From the NCBI GenBank assembly GCA_934615235.1, contig CAKTTL010000019.1, forward strand, positions 1-38,870: DNA of 38,870 nucleotides, read 5' to 3'. Under the pieces are notes generated by a model. It was not told the DNA's origin. It made no database searches and was given only the letters and a program-made list of their open reading frames with translations. The stretch is from an uncultured Clostridia bacterium (lineage in GTDB: Bacteria > Bacillota > Clostridia > Christensenellales > Aristaeellaceae). Made by a program: the position numbers and the translations under genes. Of the stretch, positions 35,104-38,870 are shown one piece after another (positions within the stretch are counted from its first letter, which is position 1; each line of letters starts with the position of its first letter).

Positions 35104-35134
35104 TTTTTCAGCCCTCTTTTCGTAACATCGTACT

Positions 35135-35146
35135 GTAATACTGAAC
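35135..35146 (-). promoter_or_regulatory. Putative IclR operator, aldolase side
   Basis: On the minus strand the 12-mer GTTCAGTATTAC lies 6 nt downstream of the -10 box. It differs by one base from GTTCATTATTAC on the plus strand at 35281-35292, downstream of the opposing promoter. A repressor there would block both transcripts. Confidence 0.5.
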
Positions 35147-35152
35147 GTAAAT

Positions 35153-35181
35153 ATCGTACATCATTTTCCTGAAAGCGTCAA
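35153..35181 (-). promoter_or_regulatory. Promoter of the aldolase operon
   Basis: On the minus strand TTGACG (35181-35176), a 17-nt spacer and TACGAT (35158-35153) form a near-consensus housekeeping promoter about 50 nt before the start codon. Confidence 0.7.
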
Positions 35182-35236
35182 TAGGGCCATGGAAAAAGAT
35201 TTTAATCAGGGAAAATGAAAATGACACAAAAAATGA

Positions 35237-35265
35237 TTGACAAAGTGGCAAAATGCTGATACGAT
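35237..35265 (+). promoter_or_regulatory. Promoter of the third importer operon
   Basis: A perfect TTGACA (35237-35242), 17-nt spacer and TACGAT (35260-35265) stand 75 nt before the GTG start. The -10 box is identical to that of the divergent aldolase promoter. Confidence 0.75.
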
Positions 35266-35280
35266 AAACATACGAACCGC

Positions 35281-35297
35281 GTTCATTATTACTGAAC
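35281..35297 (+). promoter_or_regulatory. Putative IclR operator, importer side
   Basis: GTTCATTATTACTGAAC is an inverted repeat (GTTCA/TGAAC around 7 nt) 15 nt downstream of the importer -10 box. Its first 12 bases recur with one change on the opposite strand at 35135-35146. Confidence 0.5.
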
Positions 35298-35340
35298 ATA
35301 ATACGCTGACATGACGTTAAAGAACGGGAGGCCGGTAACT

Positions 35341-36294
35341 GTGAGCAACATTCAGACCCGCGCGGGCGGCCGCAGGAGCCTGGGGGCGCGCATGCGCCGC
35401 GCGCTCAGGCGCGATAAATACCTGTATTTGATTATGCTGCTCCCCGCCGTGTATTACCTGCTGTTTTGCTATTATCCGATGTACGGTGTGACGCTTGCGT
35501 TCAAGAACTTCAAGCCGAAGCTCGGCATCCTCCACAGCCCGTGGGCGAGCGAGGGCGGCATGAAGTATATGCGCATGATCGTCGAAGATCCGTATTTCTG
35601 GCTCGTTTTCAAAAATACGATCACGCTGAATATTATCAACCTGCTCATCACCTTCCCGGCGCCGATTATCCTGGCGCTGCTGCTCAACGAGCTCGGCTCG
35701 CAGCGGTATAAAAAGATGGTGCAGACGGTGACGTACCTGCCGCATTTCCTTTCAGTGGTGGTCGTCGTGGGCATGATGAGCGATATGTTCAATTCCACCG
35801 GCATTGTCAACACCGCGCTGAAGGCGCTCGGCCTCAACACCGTTCAGTTCCTGACCTCGGCAAGCGCGTTCCGGCCGATGTATATCGGCTCCAACCTCTG
35901 GCAGAACGTCGGCTGGGAGTCGATCATCTTCCTGGCGGCGCTTTCCGGGCTGGATATGGAACTGTACGAGGCGGCGCGCATCGACGGCGCGGGCCGCTGG
36001 AAGCAGACGCTGCACGTGACCATTCCGGGCATTCTGCCGACCATCATTATCATGCTCATCCTGGCGATGGGGCGCATTATGAACGTATCCTTCCAGAAGA
36101 TTTTGCTGATGATGAACGGCGGCAACCAGTCCGTCGCGGACGTGATTTCAACTTACGTATACCGCCGCGGCATTCAGGACGCCGATTTCAGCTACGCCAC
36201 GGGCGTAAACCTGTTCCAGTCGCTCGTTTCGCTCCTGTTTGTAATCGGAACGAACACGATCTCGCGCAAGTTCTCTGAAACGTCCTTGTGGTAA
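35341..36294 (+). CDS. CUT1 sugar ABC transporter permease, LplB/YteP type (third importer)
   Basis: This 317-residue membrane protein shows LLFCYYPMYGVTLAFKNFKP, the docking loop EAARIDGAGRWKQTLHVTIP and the SRKFSETSLW end. I prefer the GTG at 35341, 9 nt after GGGAGG; the ATG at 35311 has no ribosome site. A basic stretch before the first membrane segment fits an inside N-terminus. It forms the channel with the next gene and is divergent from the aldolase operon, with which it shares a control region. Confidence 0.92.
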   Translation: MSNIQTRAGGRRSLGARMRRALRRDKYLYLIMLLPAVYYLLFCYYPMYGVTLAFKNFKPKLGILHSPWASEGGMKYMRMIVEDPYFWLVFKNTITLNIINLLITFPAPIILALLLNELGSQRYKKMVQTVTYLPHFLSVVVVVGMMSDMFNSTGIVNTALKALGLNTVQFLTSASAFRPMYIGSNLWQNVGWESIIFLAALSGLDMELYEAARIDGAGRWKQTLHVTIPGILPTIIIMLILAMGRIMNVSFQKILLMMNGGNQSVADVISTYVYRRGIQDADFSYATGVNLFQSLVSLLFVIGTNTISRKFSETSLW

Positions 36295-36308
36295 GGGAGG
36301 GGCGAAGG

Positions 36309-37193
36309 ATGATTCAAGAAGGCGGTTTCTCCCGCAAGCTGTTCGTTGCGTTCAATTATGCGTTTCTCTTCCTGATGATGCTCGTAACGCTCTATCCCGT
36401 GTGGCTGACGTTCATCACCTCCATCAGCAACGGCCTGGACGTGATGAAGGGCGGCGTAACCTGGCTGCCCGTCAATCCCACGCTGGCGACGTACGAAAAG
36501 ATTTTCCGCGGCGAGCTGTTTATGTATATGCGCAATTCCGTGTTCTATACGGTTCTGGGCACGTTCATCAACCTGCTGATGAGCTCCCTGTGCGCGTATC
36601 CGCTCTCCCGCAAGACGTTTTCGGGCCGCAAGTTTTTCACCACGATGGTAACCATCACGCTCTTCTTCTCGGGCGGCATGATTCCGATGTATCTGGTCGT
36701 CAAGCAGTACGGCCTGCTCAACACGATCTGGTCGCTCGTACTGCCCGGCGCGATCAGCACCTACAATATGATCATCATCCGCACGTCCTTCCAGTCCATC
36801 CCGGATTCGCTCGTCGAGTCCGCGCAGCTGGACGGCGCGAACGATATCATCGTCCTTTTCCGGATTATTATCCCGCTGAGCAAGGCGACGCTGGCGACGA
36901 TGCTTCTGTTCTACGCCGTTTCGCACTGGAACAGCTATTTCGACGCGATGCTGTATATTAACCGCAAGGATTTGCAGCCCCTGCAGATTCTGCTGCGCAA
37001 CCTGCTGGTTGCCGGCGTTTCGAGCGAGGAGACGCTGACTGCGACCGCGTCCGGCGCGGCGAGCTTTGCCGTGACCGACCGGACGATGCGCGCGGGCACG
37101 ATCGTCGTGGCGACGCTGCCGATTCTGATCGTCTATCCGTTCGTGCAGCGCTTCTTCGTCAAGGGCGTGATGATCGGCTCTGTGAAGGGCTGA
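36309..37193 (+). CDS. CUT1 sugar ABC transporter permease, YtcP type (third importer)
   Basis: This 294-residue protein contains TLYPVWLTFITSIS, FSGGMIPMYL, the docking loop ESAQLDGANDIIVLFRIIIP and the end FFVKGVMIGSVKG. GGGAGGGG about 6 nt upstream supports ATG 36309 rather than an earlier GTG that overlaps the previous gene. It completes the channel; the binding protein follows after a small hairpin. Confidence 0.92.
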   Translation: MIQEGGFSRKLFVAFNYAFLFLMMLVTLYPVWLTFITSISNGLDVMKGGVTWLPVNPTLATYEKIFRGELFMYMRNSVFYTVLGTFINLLMSSLCAYPLSRKTFSGRKFFTTMVTITLFFSGGMIPMYLVVKQYGLLNTIWSLVLPGAISTYNMIIIRTSFQSIPDSLVESAQLDGANDIIVLFRIIIPLSKATLATMLLFYAVSHWNSYFDAMLYINRKDLQPLQILLRNLLVAGVSSEETLTATASGAASFAVTDRTMRAGTIVVATLPILIVYPFVQRFFVKGVMIGSVKG

Positions 37194-37208
37194 GGCAGGA
37201 CGTATGTT

Positions 37209-37224
37209 AGGCGCGAAAGCGCCT
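37209..37224 (+). promoter_or_regulatory. GNRA-capped hairpin before the binding-protein gene
   Basis: AGGCGC-GAAA-GCGCCT is a perfect 6-bp stem with a stable GAAA tetraloop, 24 nt before the ATG of the binding-protein gene and with no T-run. It could mark an mRNA processing point or protect the 5' end of the abundant binding-protein message. Confidence 0.5.
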
Positions 37225-37247
37225 GCAAATAAAAAGGAGGAAAACCC

Positions 37248-38822
37248 ATGAAAACAAATCGTTTTGTTGCATTGCTGATGGCGCTGGTGCTTGTTCTCGG
37301 TCTCGCGTCCATGGCGCGCGCCGATGAAAAACCCGCGACCTGGCTCAGCGACGAGCTGGTCGAAATCCGCGTGATGCGCGGTGAAAGCGCGCTGCAGCCC
37401 ATCCTGCAGGATAACATCAAGCTCAAGACCATCGAAGAGCTGCTCAACGTCCGGCTGATCGTCGAAGTCGCGCCCGACGCGAACTACGCCGACAAGAAGA
37501 GCACCCTCATCGCGACGGACGACATGCCCGACCTGATGCTGGTGGATCTGGAAGACGTGCGCAAATATGCGCGCGACGATATGTTCGTCAACCTCAGCGA
37601 GCATCGCGACGAAATGCCCAACTTCTTCGCGCTCATCGACGAGAACCCGAGCCTGAAAGTGCTCGCCGTGGACGGCAGCCTGTACGGCGCGCCCGTTCTG
37701 CAGCGCCTCAATCCCGACGCGCGCCTGTCCGGCCAGCTGGTGAACTTCCGTGTGGACCTGCTGGAAAAATACGGCCTCGCCGTGCCGACGACCTTTGACG
37801 AGCTGTACGACGTGATGCTCGCCATCCACGAGAAGGAGCCCGACCTCATCGGCCTGACCGACCGTAAGGGTACCCGCAAGCTGCTGGACTGCGTTGCGTA
37901 TCCTCTTGGCTCCGGCTCCAGCCTCTATTATGACGAAGACCTCGGCGGCCAGTGGATCTACGGCCCGGCGCATGAGAACTTCAAGGCCGTGCTGAGCTAC
38001 CTCAACAAGCTCTATACCGCGGGCCTGCTTGACGCGGACTATTCCACCAACACCAAGGACCAGTGGGCGGAGAAGCTTTCCTCCGGCAAGGCGATGTGCA
38101 CGATCGAAAACGACGGCGTGGTTCGCAACTATAACGCCGCGCTGAAGACCGTCGATCCGAGCTATAGCATCAGCGTCATCCCGACCCTGACCAACAGCTT
38201 CGGCCAGACCCGCAACTTCACCTACGACATCAACTGGACGAACCAGAACTGGGTTATCGCCACTTCCAGCGACAAGCAGGAAGTCTGCATCAAGTTCCTT
38301 GACTGGTGCTATTCCAACGAGGGCGCGGACGTCAACGGCTACGGCAAGCTGGGCGAAACCTATGACATCGTGGACGGCAATCCGGTCGTGAAGGCCGAGC
38401 TGCTGGACAAGTACGTTGTCAACGGCGCGAACGCCGCCTATGACATCCAGTCCGCGCTGGGCGTCGGCCTGAACGATATCACGCCGTACGTCGACACCGG
38501 CCTGCAGAACCAGATGGAAATCCACATGCTCGGCTCCGAGGAAGCTGTGGCGGAATACCGCGAGCTGATCGCGTCCATCGCGGCCGATAAGGGCCTGCGC
38601 GCTCCCGTCCTTGCGCCGTCCCTCAGCGCTGAACAGACCGAGCGCTACAACGAGCTGCTCGTCAAGGTTGAAAACCTGGTCTGGCAGGAAGTGGACAAGT
38701 ACATCACCGGCGAAGAATCCATCGAGAACTACGACAAGGTGATCGAGGCCGCCCGCGCTGCCGGCGCGACCGAGATGGAAGAAATCTACAACGCGGCCTG
38801 GACCGCCGCGCTGGGCGAATAA
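37248..38822 (+). CDS. Extracellular sugar-binding protein of the third importer
   Basis: This 524-residue protein has a clear signal peptide: a basic start, a hydrophobic core and a likely signal peptidase I site after SMARA. There is no lipobox cysteine, so how it stays at the surface of a Gram-positive cell is not obvious. The mature part resembles LipO-type binding proteins: LIATDDMPDLMLVDLEDV, VPTTFDELYDVMLAIHEKEP and ILAPSLSAEQ-like LAPSLSAEQTERYNELLV near the end. AAGGAGG lies before ATG 37248. It should feed the two permeases upstream. The ligand is unknown; the divergent hydrolase and aldolase genes point to a glycoside containing rhamnose or an acidic sugar. Confidence 0.92.
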   Translation: MKTNRFVALLMALVLVLGLASMARADEKPATWLSDELVEIRVMRGESALQPILQDNIKLKTIEELLNVRLIVEVAPDANYADKKSTLIATDDMPDLMLVDLEDVRKYARDDMFVNLSEHRDEMPNFFALIDENPSLKVLAVDGSLYGAPVLQRLNPDARLSGQLVNFRVDLLEKYGLAVPTTFDELYDVMLAIHEKEPDLIGLTDRKGTRKLLDCVAYPLGSGSSLYYDEDLGGQWIYGPAHENFKAVLSYLNKLYTAGLLDADYSTNTKDQWAEKLSSGKAMCTIENDGVVRNYNAALKTVDPSYSISVIPTLTNSFGQTRNFTYDINWTNQNWVIATSSDKQEVCIKFLDWCYSNEGADVNGYGKLGETYDIVDGNPVVKAELLDKYVVNGANAAYDIQSALGVGLNDITPYVDTGLQNQMEIHMLGSEEAVAEYRELIASIAADKGLRAPVLAPSLSAEQTERYNELLVKVENLVWQEVDKYITGEESIENYDKVIEAARAAGATEMEEIYNAAWTAALGE

Positions 38823-38870
38823 GGGAAGACGATAGGGGACGGTTTTCTGGGGGCGGAACCTTCTTTCGGG

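Noticed and set aside
33433..35172. A 579-codon plus-strand frame opposite the IclR and aldolase genes
   Set aside because: It spans two well-recognised genes on the other strand and the promoter region, and shows no domain of its own.
36192..38525. A 777-codon open frame antisense to the third permease and binding protein
   Set aside because: Same codon-bias shadow; the plus-strand genes have ribosome sites, signal peptide and family motifs.

Overview
The window looks like a chromosomal segment of a Gram-positive anaerobe of the class Clostridia, probably a gut or rumen member with fairly high GC. Evidence: strong AGGAGG-type ribosome sites, three CUT1 sugar importers of the LplB/YtcP type, YesM/YesN-like two-component proteins, AraC and IclR regulators, and many cytoplasmic glycoside hydrolases. 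No rRNA, tRNA or CRISPR array was seen, so a finer taxonomic call is not supported.

Region 1 (1-23050) is an island-like block bounded by two related tyrosine-recombinase sequences in the same orientation. One is a gene cut by the left window edge (1-891); the other is an internally deleted relic (22814-23047). Between them lie a YesN-like response regulator (minus strand), a divergent importer (permease, permease, binding protein), a YesM-like sensor kinase, and six collinear genes: a YetA/PL26-like rhamnogalacturonan lyase, a GH105 unsaturated rhamnogalacturonyl hydrolase, a GH2 and a GH35 beta-galactosidase-type enzyme, a DUF5107 plus TPR protein, and a second GH2 enzyme. The set matches import and cytoplasmic breakdown of rhamnogalacturonan-I oligosaccharides with galactan-type side chains. 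None of the enzymes shows a signal peptide, so a secreted depolymerase must act elsewhere or in another organism.

Region 2 (23050-24650) is a graveyard: an IS5-like transposase relic, a MITE-like element with TA-flanked terminal inverted repeats, and an AraC regulator that has lost its 5' end. At about 24650 this regulator abuts, head to head, a solute-binding protein gene that has also lost its 5' end and carries a frameshift.

Region 3 (24651-29436) holds that binding-protein pseudogene, two intact permeases, an AraC regulator and a glycerophosphodiester phosphodiesterase, ending at a large hairpin terminator. A second MITE copy (29595-29758) separates it from the convergent minus-strand operon and supplies the stop codon of that operon's last gene.

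Region 4 (29756-38822) is visibly GC-richer. It has a minus-strand operon (DapA/NAL-family aldolase, IclR regulator, BNR-repeat protein, GH106-like hydrolase) and a divergent third importer (permease, permease, binding protein). The shared intergenic region carries two near-consensus divergent promoters with mirrored copies of a 12-bp motif, a good candidate for the IclR operator. No sugar-import ATPase is present for any of the three importers; they probably share one encoded elsewhere.
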